Source: Azolla caroliniana (Eukaryota > Polypodiophyta). From it: DNA of 64,000 nt. The notes beneath the pieces are model-generated. The model ran no database searches. It was not told where the DNA came from and saw only the letters and a list, made by a program, of their open reading frames with translations. Numbering within the stretch: the stretch's first letter is position 1; each line of letters begins with the position of its first letter. Of the stretch, positions 32,310 to 45,355 are shown in pieces. The stretch covers positions 3,286,001 to 3,350,000 of the forward strand of contig JBHGNT010000003.1 in the NCBI GenBank assembly GCA_043228905.1, written 5' to 3'. The position numbers and the translations under genes are program-made.

Positions 32310-35300
32310 ATTGCGGTCGTTTTGTTCTGAAGGGCCTGGCCTTCCACCTGGTTCGTCAGATCTTCCCGAGCCAGGACCAGATACCGCATCTGTCCTACTC
32401 CCATCGGCATCGTCACCAGATCTACCATCCATTTGAAGTGGATGGTCGGAGGGTACATAGGGTGAAGCCCGTCCCGATGTCGGACTATGGAGTGCATCTG
32501 ACAGCTCTCGTAAGTTGTCACGAACCGATGCACGTCCCGGTACAGTCCCGGCCACCAGTACTTCCCCTTTATCTTCTCGAACGTGGCCCACGTTCCACGG
32601 TGTCCAGCCCAAGGGCTGTCGTGGTAGGCCGTCAGCAGCTCCTCCTGTTCTTCCTTCATTGTCACCACCCGGAGCGGGACGTCGTTCCTCTTCTTCGGGT
32701 GCTTCCATAAGTATCCGTCCCGAAGAAAGAATCGGTATGCTTTCTTCCGGATCCGGTTGGCCTCATCTCTCGTCCATGACGCATCCGGCATCATTGTCCT
32801 CAAGAAACCACCGATCTGCAGACACTCGCCGTCGTACTTGCTCTCGTCGAAGCCGTTAAGTGCCGGAGTGCTCGTCCCATCAGTCGTCACGTACGCCGCC
32901 TCGAAGAAGTCCATGCCGACTTCTTCGTCCTCCGAAACCATGCCGCCCTCGTCATCAAACCTCGCCCTCGAAAGCATGTCGGCCATGGCGTTGTCCTTTC
33001 CGGAAATGTGTCGTATTTCCGGGTCCAGGGACTTGATGTACGTTATCCACCTGAGCATCGCCAGGTCCGGTGTCGCGCATCCGGAAACCATGCCGAGAAT
33101 TGGCAGGCAATCCATCTCGATAATCACTTCTGTCCCGATCAGGTAGTCTTTGTCGGCCTTTACTGCCGAAACGATACCCCAGAGTTCGCGTTTAACCTGG
33201 GCGTACCCTCGTTGTCGCTCACTGAGGACCTTCGCGCCGAATCGGATCGGGAACCGAATGCCGTCCTCGTCTTCTTGGTTGACGACCCATCCGATCCCGG
33301 ACGGACTCGTATCCACCGTTATGTATACCAGGGTACCCTTCTCGTAGACAGCCTTCCGGAGTGCCGGTGCTGTCGCAAGAGCTTCCTTCAGCTTCCGGAC
33401 CGACTCTGTGTGCTCGTCTCGCCACTCGAATTTTCGCCCCTTCTTTAGCAACCCGTATAGCGGCTCAGCAAAGTGGGCGTAATGCGGGATCCATATGTGG
33501 TAGAATGCGCATGCCCCCAGGAACCTACAATCGGTCTTCATCGTGGAGATGGCTTCTACCTTTGCCGGAGACGGCTTCCGGCCATATGGTCCACATAGGT
33601 GTCCGACCACCAGGATTTCTGATTGCCCGAAGGCCGATTTCTCCCCGGAGAAGGTGAGCCTCGCATCCTCTAGCCTTTGTAGCACCTTCTCGCAGTCGTC
33701 GATGTGTGTTGCCACGAATCGCCGGCTTCCGTCCGGCCCAAGTGTCGCGTCCTTCTCTTCCACCGGGCACCCCTTGATCGGGATGTCGTCTAGAAATGGC
33801 ATGGTGATGTCCGCGATGCAATCCCTCAGTACCTTGTTCATTGCATTCACCATGTGGGCCACCGAGTTGGTCCCTCCTTGTGGCAGGGTACACATTCGCA
33901 CTAGGCCGAGGGGAGTTCGCATCGTCGTAATGTCTCTACTCTCCACGGCTAGCTGGAACTGGTCGTACCCCGAGTACAGATCACCGACTGAGTAAATCGA
34001 CCTTCCGGCGAAGGCTTCTGCAAACTCGTCTATGGTCGGTCTGATTCATGCGTTCCGAATGGTCACTCTGTTGACCGGCTGCAGGTCTTGAATGAAGCGC
34101 AATGTTCCGTTTTTCTTTGGTACGGTAAACCATCGGTTCGAGTATGGGGCACTCGACGGTTCGAGAATGCCCATACCGACTTTCTGCCTCAATAGCTCCA
34201 TCAACTTCGGCATGTGAGCTCTCGGTACGGGAATCGGCTTGAGATTCCACGGCACATGCGGTACCGTGAATATCACCATCAGCTCAACGATCGTCGGGTC
34301 TACGCACCCGATCTCATCCGGTGAGAATGCGAAGGCTTTCCCGTGCCTTCCGAGCATTCTCCGAAACCGGTCTTCTTCCGCTAGCAGTAGGAATCCGCCC
34401 CCACTGATCTTGAGCTCCCGGAGCGTCCCGTCGGTGAAGGTGTGTCCTATGCAGAACGGATCTCGTAAACTGGGGTCCGACGCAACCCCTCTGATTCGGG
34501 ACTCGCTGCCCTCCAGTAAGGGTGCCGCGACTGGCCTTACCCTCCAGTCCACAGTCTTGTACTTCGTGCTAACTCGGGCCGTCCGATCCAACCTGAGCCC
34601 CTGACTGAAGTTCACGATGACTTCGTACATCTCTTCGGAACATACCGGTATCGTCCGGTCTTCGTTAAGGTCTTCTCCGGCTACCTTCCTCAGCATCCCC
34701 AAGGTGTCGTCGAAGGAGACCGCCTCCACGGCTCCGCTGATTTCCTCGTCCGGGCCGAGAACTCCGCACGCTTGAAGTCGCTCCTCTGCCCTTGCCTTTT
34801 CTCGGCCAACGATGCCGACTATCATACACCCTCCGTTGTTGGAGAAGCAAAATTTTCTACCTATCGTACAAGGTTTCTTCGGTTTCGGTTCTATTGTACA
34901 GCTGTGGGGTCTTTCCCGAGTGTCCGGACTGTCTCGGCCCCACGCCTTGGCAGCCCTCTCTAAAAATCCTCTCGGTTCTCGCCACCGAGGGATTCGCGGT
35001 TTCGCTCGTGGTTCGGCCGCACCATCAGAAATTGGACCGAATGGCGCCCGTCCTGGCTTTTGACCCTCGCGTAGGCCGAACCGTTGTCCAACACCTTGGT
35101 CTCCATTCGCGCCGCCGTGATGTATGGTTCCCCTAATATGACCGGGTGCGAGGACGTCTCCTGCACGAAGAAGTGCTGGTCAATCTCGACGTCGCCGATC
35201 TTGACTCGCACGTTCGGGCAGGCCCTGTGCAGTTCCTCGGTGGCGCGCGTTGCCGCCCGTATCTTCCACCCGTGCTTGGTGTTGATCGGCCATTTTCCCT

Positions 35301-35410
35301 TCTTGTAGAAGTCCATGGACATCAGGTTTATTTCCGAACCGTGGTCCACCAGTGCCACCACCGGTTCCTGAACATCTCCGATCTTCACCGGGGTCTCCGT
35401 GGTCGCTCGG
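32310..35410 (-). pseudogene. pol: C2 pol: protease, RT, RNase H, partial integrase
   Basis: 34960-35388 is protease (VVALVDHGSEINLMSM). 34046-34825 is the linker and RT N-terminus. 32310-33946 continues through RT (PFLDDIPIKG), RNase H (ITVDTSPSGIGW, EMDCLPILGM) and the integrase zinc finger (HRGTWATF...CQMHS), ending in the core at VEGQALQNKTTAI. Catalytic residues seen are intact, but frames are separated by breaks near 34045-33946 and 34830-34960. Confidence 0.85.
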
Positions 35411-37085
35411 GCCTAGTGTGGCCTCGAATAGTGGCTCTCCGCCCACTCATCTTCCAGCGCCATGTTGTCGATGTGCGTCGTTCGCACCTCCACCGGCCTT
35501 TCCGGTTCTGTCTCCGTCGACAGCCTCTTCCGCTTTACGAAGTCCACAATGGAGTCGTGGAACTCCTTCTTGGCGATCCCTAGCACCTCCCGCAATGACA
35601 GCTCCACTTTGCTGTCGAGGATCCGTTCTTCTAGGACCTTTTGCAGGTCCGTGGCCCTTTCTATTTCAGTCCCCACTCGGTATCCGCCCTTCCTGGGGTT
35701 ATCTTGCGCGCTGGATCCATCGGCTTCGTTCCGTCGTTGCCCGAATCGGGTCTCATATCGTTGTGAGGGCCCGGCCGCTCCGGCTTTCCCCACTCGTTTG
35801 TCTTCTACCAGAGCCTCGTAGTTCTAGCAGGCGGCTTCTAAGAAGCCCGTCTTCTCCTCGACCGGGTCGCTCCACCCGGTTATTTCCCGGACCCGTCTCT
35901 CAGCGCGGTCCGCTTCATCTTTCCTTAGCCGTGCGCCAGCGAGGCCTTCCAGCATCTGACCAGGATCCGGCTTTGCTCTCCTTTCGGGCCTCGTTGCCCC
36001 CGACCCGAATACCGGCCGACGCCGAGTAGTGGACGGTCTCCACGTGTCGGGCCGATGCCTCTTCCATCAGTCTCTTCATTCCTCCTCGCCCGTCGTTTCG
36101 GTTTAGGGCCCTTCTGGTGTCACTGGCGTGCACCCGGCCTTCCCACATGTACACCACCGAGTTCTTCAACGCCTCTGCGAAATCGCCGCAGTCCTTATGA
36201 ATGTGGCCGACCTCGTCGCACCACATGCACCTGTTCCCTGCTGCCAGCTGTCGGTCACGAGCCGGTTCGTCGCCTTCCCTTCGAGCCTGGGCGATCTGGA
36301 GTTCCTTTATCACCCGCGTCAACTCCTCCAGCGCCGCTCCTCCAGACGAGCCATTGACCACGCCGTTCGAAGCCGAACCGGTTTCGAGCCACTCCCGGGT
36401 GTTTTCCCTTCGCCCTTGCGGTGCCGGTTCAAGCCTCCTTGCTGTGACAGAGCCCGCACCGGCCGCCCCGTTATCAGCCCATTCTCGCCGTTTGTCGAAA
36501 CGGCCACAGACTCTCTTAATCGTAGCCCAGTCGGTCGTCAGCCCGTCTTCGGTTTCCAGCAAGGAGCCGACTTGATCCCGGCCCCGCTCGTTCACCGACT
36601 TCACGAATAGTAGGACCCGGCTCGTGTCTAGAATGGTTCGGTCAAGCGCTGAAAGGCGCGCAAAACGTTCTTCAAACTCCCGGAGGAGTGCCAACGCGTT
36701 TCTTCCCTTGCTGGGGGCCTCCATCCATTCCATGAAGTCTCTTTTCGAAAGCCGGAGCGCGTCGTCCAACCCGTATTTTTCTAGGAGTCGGCCTTCGAAC
36801 TCCTCCCAGGTACGGCTCTCCGCCCGCACCTCGAGCACCTCTGCATGGATGCTCGGCATCGCCACTCGAGGGAACCCAGCAAGACGCCTCTCTTCAGGAA
36901 TGTCCCGCATCAGCATTTCTGCCCCGTAGGACGCCAAATACTTCGTGGCATCCTTTCCGCTTAACCGGCCGATCGTACCGACAACCGCCTCAATGGCTCT
37001 GTCGAGGGCATCGGTGCCCTCGCGTGTGCTCAATATCCAATCCACGGCCGAAGCCATGGCCTCTGCAAGATCCGACCCCCTGATC
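35411..37085 (-). pseudogene. gag: C2 gag
   Basis: The long open frame 35915-37615 includes LTR sequence at its start; the real gag begins after the primer site near 37080, where C3 has ATGAGGGG but C2 has ATC, so its start codon is lost. A capsid region (EAMASAVDWILSTREGTDALDRAI split, LLEKYGLDDALRLSKRDF) is followed by a knuckle CMWCDEVGHIHKDC (about 36200-36240). 35413-35793 holds the pre-protease block (LEERILDSKVEL, REVLGIAKKEFHDS). A TAG near 35827 separates the two parts. Confidence 0.82.
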
Positions 37086-37127
37086 TTCAGCTCTTCTGCC
37101 GCCTCTTTCACGTCGGGTTCACCAAGA

Positions 37128-37762
37128 TGTCGAGGTATTCCTCGCGGACGCGTGGAATGAGGCGGGACCTCGGGGGTGGTCTTGCACCGAAAAGCAAGAG
37201 AGAAAGGAGAAGGGAAGGGACCCACTACGTGCGAGCGTAGATTCACAGGGACACGGCCCTTCGACACAAAGACGCGAGTGGGACACCGACACGGAGGGAC
37301 ACGAACGTCTGTATATATATATATTAACAAAGACAAGCAACAAGAAGCACGAAGTCGGTTACAACTGAACAGGCCGGCGAACAGATGCCGTTGCCTGTTC
37401 GGAAACGCACAGAAAGAAAGGAGTAGGTTGCCGAAACGCACAGAAAAGAGCAACGCGAGCCTGCCGAAACCTGCACAGAAAGAAGCTACGGGGTTTGGAA
37501 GAGAGAGAAGCCTTCTGCCCACAACCCGCCAGCACTTCGTCCCCTCTCCCTCGACAATCCCTTTCCTCCTCCTCATCTCCCTCCTTTTATAGGCAAGAAA
37601 GGAGCCGTTTCCCATTAACTTCCTACCTACCGGATCTACCTACCTAGGATCTTTTATGTACCTAATTCTCTCTTACGTACAACATAAGGCATATGTGCAT
37701 GAAGAGCCGGTTCCTACGCTCTGGTGCACCGATTCCGCTTGTGGATGGTTTTCTTCACGACA
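37128..37762 (-). repeat. C2 5' LTR
   Basis: 635 bp, on the minus strand TGTCGTGAAGAAAACC...CTCGACA. It shares its first ~25 bases with the C3 3' LTR (TGTCGTGAAGAAAAC, GCGGAATCGG) but diverges strongly inside, so C2 and C3 are different subfamilies. A probable TATA box (CTATAAAAGG) lies at about 37583-37592 on the minus strand. Confidence 0.82.
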
Positions 37763-39400
37763 ACGTAAACCGTGTCCTCGGTTCTTTATGCGGGGACAGC
37801 ACAACCGAGTCTCCACTACTCGTCGGCTCTTCATTTGGTTGCCCATCTCGGCACAACCCCTCATTCGGCCCGCTTAGCCGAAATGAGATTTCGACTGACA
37901 CAAACTTCCTTCGTTCGGGGGTTATAGCACTTATAACCCTTCTTTTCGTCTGAGTAGCCAACCAAGATGCACTTTTTGGCTTTGGCATCCAGCTTCCTCT
38001 GCTTCTCCTTCGGCACATACACATACACGATGCTGCCGAAAACCCTCAAGTGTGCCAAGTTTGGCTTCTTTCCGAAGTACAACTCATGTGGCAACACTCC
38101 TCCATTAGCAGAAGTCTGATTCTACAAGTAAATAGCCGTTCTCACGGCTTCGGCCAATAAAATTTCAGCATATGCTTCTCTTCGAGCATTGCCATGGCTG
38201 CTTCTTCAAGTGTCTGATTCTTCCTCTAGGCCACGTTGTTCTGCTGTGGCGTGTATCTACACGAGAATTCGCGTCGAATTCCTCCTTCTGTAGATAACTC
38301 GTGAACTGGTCGGAGAAGTACTCCTTCCTACCATCGGACCGTAGGAACTTGATCTTATGCCCAGTTTCCCTTTCTACAAGGCTCTTGACCTTCAGGAAAC
38401 ACGTGAACACTTGGCTCTTTTTCACGATCAAGCACACCCAGGTGTGCCGAGTGAAGTCATTGATGAAGGTTGCAAAGTAACAGCTTCCTCTGATGCTCAC
38501 ATTCTGTGCCGGTCCCCACTCATTCGAATGGATTAAATCGAGCAGATTTCGGCTTTGATTACGCTCGTTGAGGAATGGAAGTCGGTGCTGCTTCCCGAGT
38601 TGATAGGCTTCGCCGACTTGGCCATTCCGACCACGAAATTTCGGCAATCCGAAAACAATGTTCTTCGTCTGCATTTCACAAAGCCGTGAGATGTTAACAT
38701 GGCCAAACCGCTTGTGCCACAGGTCAATGTCTGACTCGACCTTCTGTCCTTTCGCAAATAACACGGTTCCGGCTTGATTGGTGTCGAGAATAAACATCCT
38801 CCCTTCATGGCGCCCTTGCGCAATAACTTTGCGTTCTTCTTCAATGTAGCACCTGAGATGCGTGAATCAAACTTGCATCCCTTGGTTAACGATCTATCTG
38901 ACCGACACCAGGTTCTTGGTTATTGTCAGAACATGCAACACATTCAAGAGATTCCCTTTCTACCGGACGTGACTAAGGGGAACTTCGCCGACATGTTCGA
39001 TGGTATGCAGAGTGTCGTCTCCAGTTTCGACCACTCCTTGCTTTTCTGGCTTCTACAAGTACAAGAACCATTCCTCGTGACTCGTCATATGATTTGATGC
39101 TCTGGAATCAACATACCACACCTCATTTTCCCTCGAGGTGTTCACGGCCATCGAATTGTCTTTGTGCTTCATTTCGAAGACTGGGCCTGATCCATTTTCA
39201 ACTCGTTCAGAGCCCTCGGCGTAGTGCGATTTCTGACGCCTTGCTGCATCTCCTTAGCTCAATCCGGCTTTGTCGGAATCGGCTCGTTTCTTCCAACACT
39301 CGCTCTCCTTGTGGCCTTTCTTGCCATAGTACCAACATTCCGTTGTAGCCTTCCCTTGCCGGCTTCCAGCACCGCCATGACTCCCCCTACTTCCGGAGTG
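37763..39400 (-). pseudogene. Y2 protease and integrase, degenerate
   Basis: 38165-38797 encodes GAG-pre-integrase and integrase (LWHKRFGHVNISRL, IHSNEWGPAQN, FATFINDFT). 37861-38097 gives the integrase C-terminus (LPHELYFGKKPNLAHLRVFG, KGYKCYNPRTKEV). The segment 38850-39400 holds protease and zinc knuckle remnants (CWYYGKKGHKESEC). Stops and shifts are frequent. IDDFT of the active site reads INDFT, removing a catalytic Asp. Confidence 0.8.
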
Positions 39401-39425
39401 TTCGGAACTGCTTCCGACATTTTGA

Positions 39426-40118
39426 TTATGCTGCACGTTTTGCTCTTTTCAGCCGCGTCCATTGTGTGCCCACCCGCCACGACCACAGGGGCTTATCTTC
39501 CTCCATGTACAACATCTTGTTGTCGGCGTGCGTACTCGTCGACGCACCTGCGTGATTTTCCTCTACGAACAACATCGACTGAAGCTCGAAGAATGATGGC
39601 GTATTCTCCCTTGTGCAGACTGCCATTCTGAACACTCTGAACTTGGACGCTAGCCTTCCAAAGGCACACCTGCACCATTTCATCTTCCTCGATGTTCATG
39701 TTGACGAATGCGAGGGAATCATAGATTTCCTTGATTCGGACCGTGTAATCGGCCACAGACAAATCTTTCTATCGGACATTGTTGAGCTCCTGTCTGAGCT
39801 GCAACTTCCTGACCAGTGTGCTCGTGGAGAAAATCCTCTTGAGATTCGCCCACGTGTCCTTTGGCATCTTGGCATCCCAAATGTAGCTCAAGAGTTGATT
39901 GCTCACACAGGACGCGAAGCAGTAAAGAACTCTACTTGCCGCTTGTTCCCAAACCAAAAAATCTCTATGTGTCGATTCGGGTGATGTATCATTAGCTCCT
40001 TCGACATAACTCCAGTAACCATAACCGAGTACGTACTGGTGCATCTTGTAAGACCAAGATGCGTAGTTGCTCCTGTTGAGCTTCTCAGTCGGTAGTGAGC
40101 TTCCCATTCAGCTGTCCA
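39426..40118 (-). pseudogene. Y2 gag
   Basis: Starts ATGGACAGCTGA near 40118, so a stop follows almost at once. 39769-40107 is otherwise open with EKLNRSNYASWSYKMHQYV and the UBN2-type gag core; 39426-39683 continues it. Same family as Y1 and W2 gag. Confidence 0.8.
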
Positions 40119-40231
40119 TATTGTTGTCTTATCCTTTCTGAAAAGAAACAAGAGAAAATGCTTGACTCTATTATTATCGCAAGTTTTCTTGTCGACTACA
40201 AAGGAGTCTCAACCCTTGCGCTCTAATACCA

Positions 40232-40583
40232 TGAAAAGGAATACGTGTGCGGAAGCGTATGCATAAAACACATAGTACACGGTTCAGAAGTATGATAGTT
40301 CGGTAAAATGCAGAAATCACAAAGAAGGAGGGGGAGAGATAGAGAGAGAGAGTAGAACAAACAGTATTCAAAAAGTTTCTATACATACTTCGTGCTAAGT
40401 GAGCACCTTTTATACAAGCCCTTACTATTGGGCTGACACAAGTAATGACAATACTTGACCGCTCATAAATGAGCATCCTACACTTACTCCCAATATTATT
40501 CCTTATGAGGAATAACATTCTAACGGCCTCTCAGTTTACGCACTACTACGGCCATGTTGTGCATACGGCTTTACGCACCCAAT
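40232..40583 (-). repeat. Y2 5' LTR, first bases lost
   Basis: Ends TTTTCA on the minus strand before the primer site. It shares TATAAAAGG plus GTGCT/AGCAC inverted repeat with the Y1 LTR and a CT-rich leader. The outer end ATTGGGTGCG abuts the V LTR start. Confidence 0.8.
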
Positions 40584-40884
40584 TGTTGGCATAAAAGGTT
40601 GACTCCTTCACCTTGTATCCGTCCGAGTGTGAACTCGCTAATAAGTTAGGGCTTAGTATATAAGAGAATACCTAACATTGTAATGAGTGACGAAGAGAAA
40701 AGTTGAATTCTAATCTCTGAGTGAGAGAGCGTGTTGTGCAGAAATAATCGAAGCTTTCCATTGAAGCTCACATCTATGTAAGTCTCTGCCGACTATACAT
40801 TTTCTGTGTGTTGTTTGATGTGCATAATGAATATAGATCCAAACATATACGTTTCCGCATAAGAGCGCCACATCCCCGGCAACA
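40584..40884 (+). repeat. V 5' LTR
   Basis: TGTTGGCATA...CGGCAACA with matching 5-bp ends (TGTTG/CAACA). A TATA-like TATATAAG lies at about 40659. Its boundary with Y2 is inferred from the TG and the loss of Y2 similarity. Confidence 0.7.
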
Positions 40885-40986
40885 AGTGGTATCAGAGCGA
40901 GCTTTGTTGTGTGGCGGCAATAGAAAACAGAAGAAGAAGCTGAGAGAAAAGACCAAGTCAGAAATTTTCGAACTCATAGAAAGAAC

Positions 40987-41394
40987 ATGGCTTCAACATC
41001 CGGAACAGGAGTTGAAATCAAAAAGTTCGACGGCAAAATTTTTGCCCTGTGGAAGGAGATGATGCAGGATGTGCTGATCGTCAAAAGGCAGGTCGAAGCC
41101 ATTCGACACAATGAAAAGCTTGAATCAATGAAAGCAGAAGAGTGGAGGTCATTGGACGAGATAGCAAGATCCACCATCTGAATGCATCTAGCTGAGAACG
41201 TCTACTTCAGCATGGCAAAAGAGACAACAATGTTCTCATTGTGGGAGAAGCTACAGGCCGTTTATGAGAAGAAGTCCTCATCTTCAAAGCTCATCTTGAT
41301 CAAACAATTGTTCAACATGAAGATGAAAGAGACCAATCCAGTGACCTCCCACATCAACACCTTCAGCCGAGTGTTGTCAGAGCTCTCGTCCTAA
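40987..41394 (+). pseudogene. V gag N-terminus (UBN2-type)
   Basis: ATG at 40987 opens a copia gag (MASTSGTGVEIKKFDG, FALWKEMMQDVL, LWEKLQAVYEKKSSSSK, LIKQLFNMKM). A TGA at 41179-41181 breaks it, then 41182-41394 continues in frame. This is the typical N-terminal gag region that binds neither metal nor substrate visible here. The remainder was lost at the A3 junction. Confidence 0.85.
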
Positions 41395-44300
41395 GGGAAC
41401 AACCATGTCAGAGGCATTAGCAAGATGCTCGGCAGGCTCCCATGTTCGATCATTAGGTGTATAACCTAACCAATCAACCAAATAATATAGTTTGTTGCGG
41501 ATGATCTTGGAGTCGAGAATAGCAGCAACCTCATATTCAGAGCCATTGGAAACTTCGATTGGAGGTGGGGGAGGTGTAAGATGACCCGGAATAGAGCTTG
41601 TTGTGTAGGGCTCCAAAAGTGAAACATGGAAGACCGGGTGAAGACGCATATGAGGAGGGAGATCAAGACGAAATGTCACATCATTGATCTTACCAGAGAT
41701 CACATATGGGCCGAAACGTTGATAATCCAATTTGTAGCAAGGTCGAGTTGTTTTAATGCTATACACGATCTCCTACTTGAAACGTAGTCGATGAATCACG
41801 CCGATGACGATCAACAATCTTCTTTTGAGTGTTTTGGGCATCACATAAATGAAGCAAAAGTATATCTTGAATTTCTTGGAGTCGAGTGAGCCGATCTTCA
41901 GCAGACGGGTTTTTCGGGAGTTCGGGATGTTCAAGCATCGTCCAACGAGGATGGTACCCAATGTTATCAAAAAATGGGGAATAGCCAGTAGAAGAATGTT
42001 CAGAGTTGTTGTAAGCAAATTCCACCAAATGTAATAAATCCACCCAATCATCTTGTTGATAGTTGACAAAACAACGTAGATATTGTTCGACTGTTTGGTT
42101 GGTGCGCTCACTCTGCCCATTAGTCTCTGGATGGTAGCCGGAAGAGAGTTTACAAGAAGTATGTAAGAGTTTGAACATGTGCCGCCAAAATTTCGAGATG
42201 AATTCGGACCCCGATCACTGATAATATCATCCGGAAGACCATGATGGCGAAACACCTCCCGCATGAGTAAATCGGCTGTCTCTTGACTAGTAATGGTCTT
42301 CGTGCATGGAAGGAAATGCGCCATCTTTGTAAAACGATCGACTACCGTGAGAATAGAATCAAATCCCTTGGAAGGTGGAAGATCCGTAATAAAGTCCAAG
42401 GAAATAGATTTCCATGGGCTCTCTAGAATAAGCATTGGCTGTAATAGGCCATATGGATGATGTCGAGGCTTTTTTGATCGGCAACATGTATCACAACTAC
42501 GAACATAATCCGTAACAAAATGGCGAAGCCGTGGCCACCAATATCGGCGAGAAATCAACTCAAAAGTCTTGTGGATACAGAAATGTCCAGCCATTGGGGT
42601 GTCATGACATTGTTGCACAACTTTGAGTCGAGAAGGACCGTCAAGCACATACAAGAGAGTTTGTTGAAAAAGCAAACCATCATGCCAATTGAACTGGGTG
42701 TAGTCTAGACGAGGATTTTTAGATTGAGAGCTGGAAGCACGATCTCGGATAATATGACTCAAAACCTCTTGGGTGAATGCATCTGTCGCAATCTGCTCCC
42801 AAATGGAATCAAGAAGCCTCGAATCTCCTGGTGTGTTGATAGTATGTATTGCCATTACTCGTAGACGATCAGGACCTAAGAGGATTTGCTTTTGACTTTC
42901 AAATGCGGCCTCTCCTGGTTGAAGTTCCATATACAAACATCGAGATAAAGCATCTGCTTTTCCTTGTTGCATCCCAGGGCGACATAGAATTACAAAATCA
43001 AAACGAGTTAAGAATTGCGCCCAACGAGCTTGTCGACGATTCAAGACTCGAGCCCTTTGGAAGTATGTTAGATTTTTGTGATCATTGAAGACAATAATCT
43101 GTTGAGAAGAACCCTCCAAAAAATGACGCCATTGTTGAAAAGAATCCACAATGGCAAGAAGCTCTTTGTCATGAATCTCATAGTTGATTTCTGTGGCTTC
43201 AAATTTCCGTGAGTGAAAAGCCACACGGTGCAGTTTGCCATCTTCACCAATCTGGGATAGTACACTTCCGAGTGCGAAATCAGATGCATCAACTTCAAGT
43301 ATAAAGCGCCTCATTGGATTGACATGCATTAAAATTGGTGCAGATGTAAACGCTTGCTTTAAACCCTCAAATGCAGAATTCGCATCTATACCCCATACAA
43401 ATCGTTGATTCTTGCGCATTAGTTGAGTGAGGGGCAATACAATCTTTGAATAATCTTTGATGAACTTGCGATAAAAGTTTGCGAACCCCAAAAAATATTG
43501 TACATCTCGCACAGACTGTGGTGTTTGCCAATCCAAAATTGTTTGAACCTTTGATGGATCCATAGAGATGCCATTTGAAGAGACTATGTACCCCAAAAAT
43601 TCCACTTGACACTGGTTGAAACTACACTTCTCCAATTTTGCATAGAGACCATACTCTCATAACCGTTGCAAAACTTGGCGAACATGTATCTCATGCTCCT
43701 CGTGAGTTTTTAAGTAGATCAAGATATCATCCAAGTAAACTATGATGAAGATATCGAGGAAGTCTCGAAAAATGTCATTCGCCATATGTTGGAAAACTGT
43801 TGGTGCATTCGTGAGACCAAATGGCATCACTGTATATTCAAAATGACCATAGCGAGTGCGGAATGCGGTCTTCCATTCATCCCCAGGACGAATTCGAACA
43901 AGGTTGTAGGCACCTCGAAGATCTAATTTCGTGAAATACTTTGCTCCACTAGGGCGTTCTAGAAGGCTTGAGATCAATGGTAGAGCATATCGGTTTCTAA
44001 TAGTCACTTTATTCAAGCCCCGATAATCCACGACCATACGAAGCATACCATCTTTCTTCTTAATGAAAAAGATGGGTGCACTAGCAAGAGATCTTGAATG
44101 TTGGATAAAACCATTTGTCAGGTTCTCATCTATATATTCTCGAAGAACCTCTAACTCCGTGGGCGAAAGGTTATAAATTGGCCCCCATGGAGGCTCTTTT
44201 CCTGGCTGCAAATCAATTGGGCAATCATAGGGTCGATGCTCTAGTAATCTATTAGCCTTCACCTTATCGAACACATCGGAGAATTCTATGTACTTCTTTG

Positions 44301-44921
44301 GTAATTGGACCCCCAATTCTTGTGAGCTAGATGAGGGAGTTGCCAAAACCGCAAACACCATCATGTCTTCCTTCCTTCCATCCTCTCGTAACTGATGTAT
44401 AGAGATTGTTGAAATCATGTGGGATCCTAGATCCTTTGTTGGAGTTTCAAGAGACTTGGACTGTACTATGACCTCTTAAATAGTTCTTTTTCTCCAATCA
44501 ATAGTTGGGTTATGTAACTCAAACCAAGGAAGACCAAGAACTAGAGAGTGCTCTGGACTACTAATGATGTTGAATGAGATGATACTAGCCAAATTACCTA
44601 GGACTACACGAATTGATTCAGACTCTTCGACTATATCACCTAATGCTATAGGGCGACCATCAATGACTCCTACAGCTACTGGGTTCGGGAGCTTGTTCAA
44701 GATGATGTTTTGGGTCAATGCAAACTCATGATCCATGAAACAAGAATTGGCTCCAGAATCTAGGAGGACAGAGGCTAGGACTCGATGACCTGTAGATGTG
44801 CTAAGCTCGACTTGTGCAAAAAAAACTCTACTAACTTGATTTGATGAAATGGAACCACAACTAGGTACAAACTCTACATATCTAGGATGGTCCAACCAAA
44901 TGGCTCCTTTTTTGGCCGGAC
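41395..44921 (-). pseudogene. pol: A3 pol: protease-RT-RNase H-integrase-chromodomain
   Basis: Same order as A2. Lesions: TAA near 44476 after KRTIE, TGA at about 43654-43656 in RT (RL-stop-EYGL), a frameshift at about 42200 after ISDRGP, and a ~14-bp deletion at about 41762 between the integrase core and GPY module. RT has YLDD, RNase H has EVDASDFALG, and the chromodomain (YYLVDWLGY, RTWEP) is truncated after SDMVV. At the A2 nonsense position A3 has a sense codon. Confidence 0.92.
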
Positions 44922-45355
44922 TTATTCGTTTAACACATCCTCTAATTGGCTCAAGACATCAAATCTATTCTCATGGCATGGGTTATTAGACTCAGTAGTT
45001 AAGTTATTAGAAGTGATAGTAGAACTCATGGTAGGGTTATCATGTGCACTTACTTGGTAAACTTGTCGTCTGGGTTTATGTGAACAATTCTCAACAATAT
45101 GTGCTGGACCACCACAATAGAGGCATAGGCGATGCGCCCGACGTCGTTGTTTCTCAGCATCTGATAAAGGCCCTCGACATTGTGTTGAATCTATTTCCAT
45201 CGGAGTGGGACCATCCCTCGTAACGGGTCTGGGAACTTGTGGCAGTGTTGCAACTATTGAAGCATACATCTGTTCCGGTTAACGGCATAACATTTGTTGA
45301 CGTTCAGAACGTCGCTCAAATAGGTGATTATCACATCGCACAGCTCGAGTGATTT
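44922..45355 (-). pseudogene. gag: A3 gag C-terminal third
   Basis: 44922-45269 encodes the end of Gag with a decayed knuckle (CLYCGGPAHIVENC, the His/Gly spacing kept but G to A) and the same last residues as A2 (LSQLEDVLNE). Upstream similarity to A2 extends to about 45345. The slippery heptamer GTTAAAC and downstream stem are conserved. Confidence 0.85.

Larger units (their letters stand above)
32310..37762 (-). mobile_element. C2: Ty3/gypsy family C element, 3' end missing
   Basis: 5' LTR at 37128-37762, shared B/C primer site at about 37107-37127, gag and pol to mid-integrase (QNKTTAI), where it fuses to C1. The outer LTR terminus (TGTCGTGAAG at 37762) lies inside Y2 sequence, so C2 inserted into Y2. 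Gene order matches B and C3. Confidence 0.88.
37763..40583 (-). mobile_element. Y2: Ty1/copia element, 5' half, degenerate
   Basis: Minus-strand family Y copy: 5' LTR (40232-40583), primer site TGGTATTAGAGC (40231-40220), gag, protease, integrase, cut at 37762 by C2. The LTR's first ~21 bases are replaced by the V LTR. Confidence 0.85.
40584..41394 (+). mobile_element. V: Ty1/copia element, 5' end only
   Basis: A 301-bp LTR with TGTTGG...GGCAACA ends, primer site TGGTATCAGAGC at 40887-40898, and a gag start. It is cut at 41394 by A3. No second copy occurs in the window. Confidence 0.8.

Noticed and set aside
37086-37615. N-terminal extension of C2 Gag
   Set aside because: The open frame 35915-37615 continues through the primer site and LTR; this part is LTR leader sequence, not protein, and C3 gag starts after the primer site.
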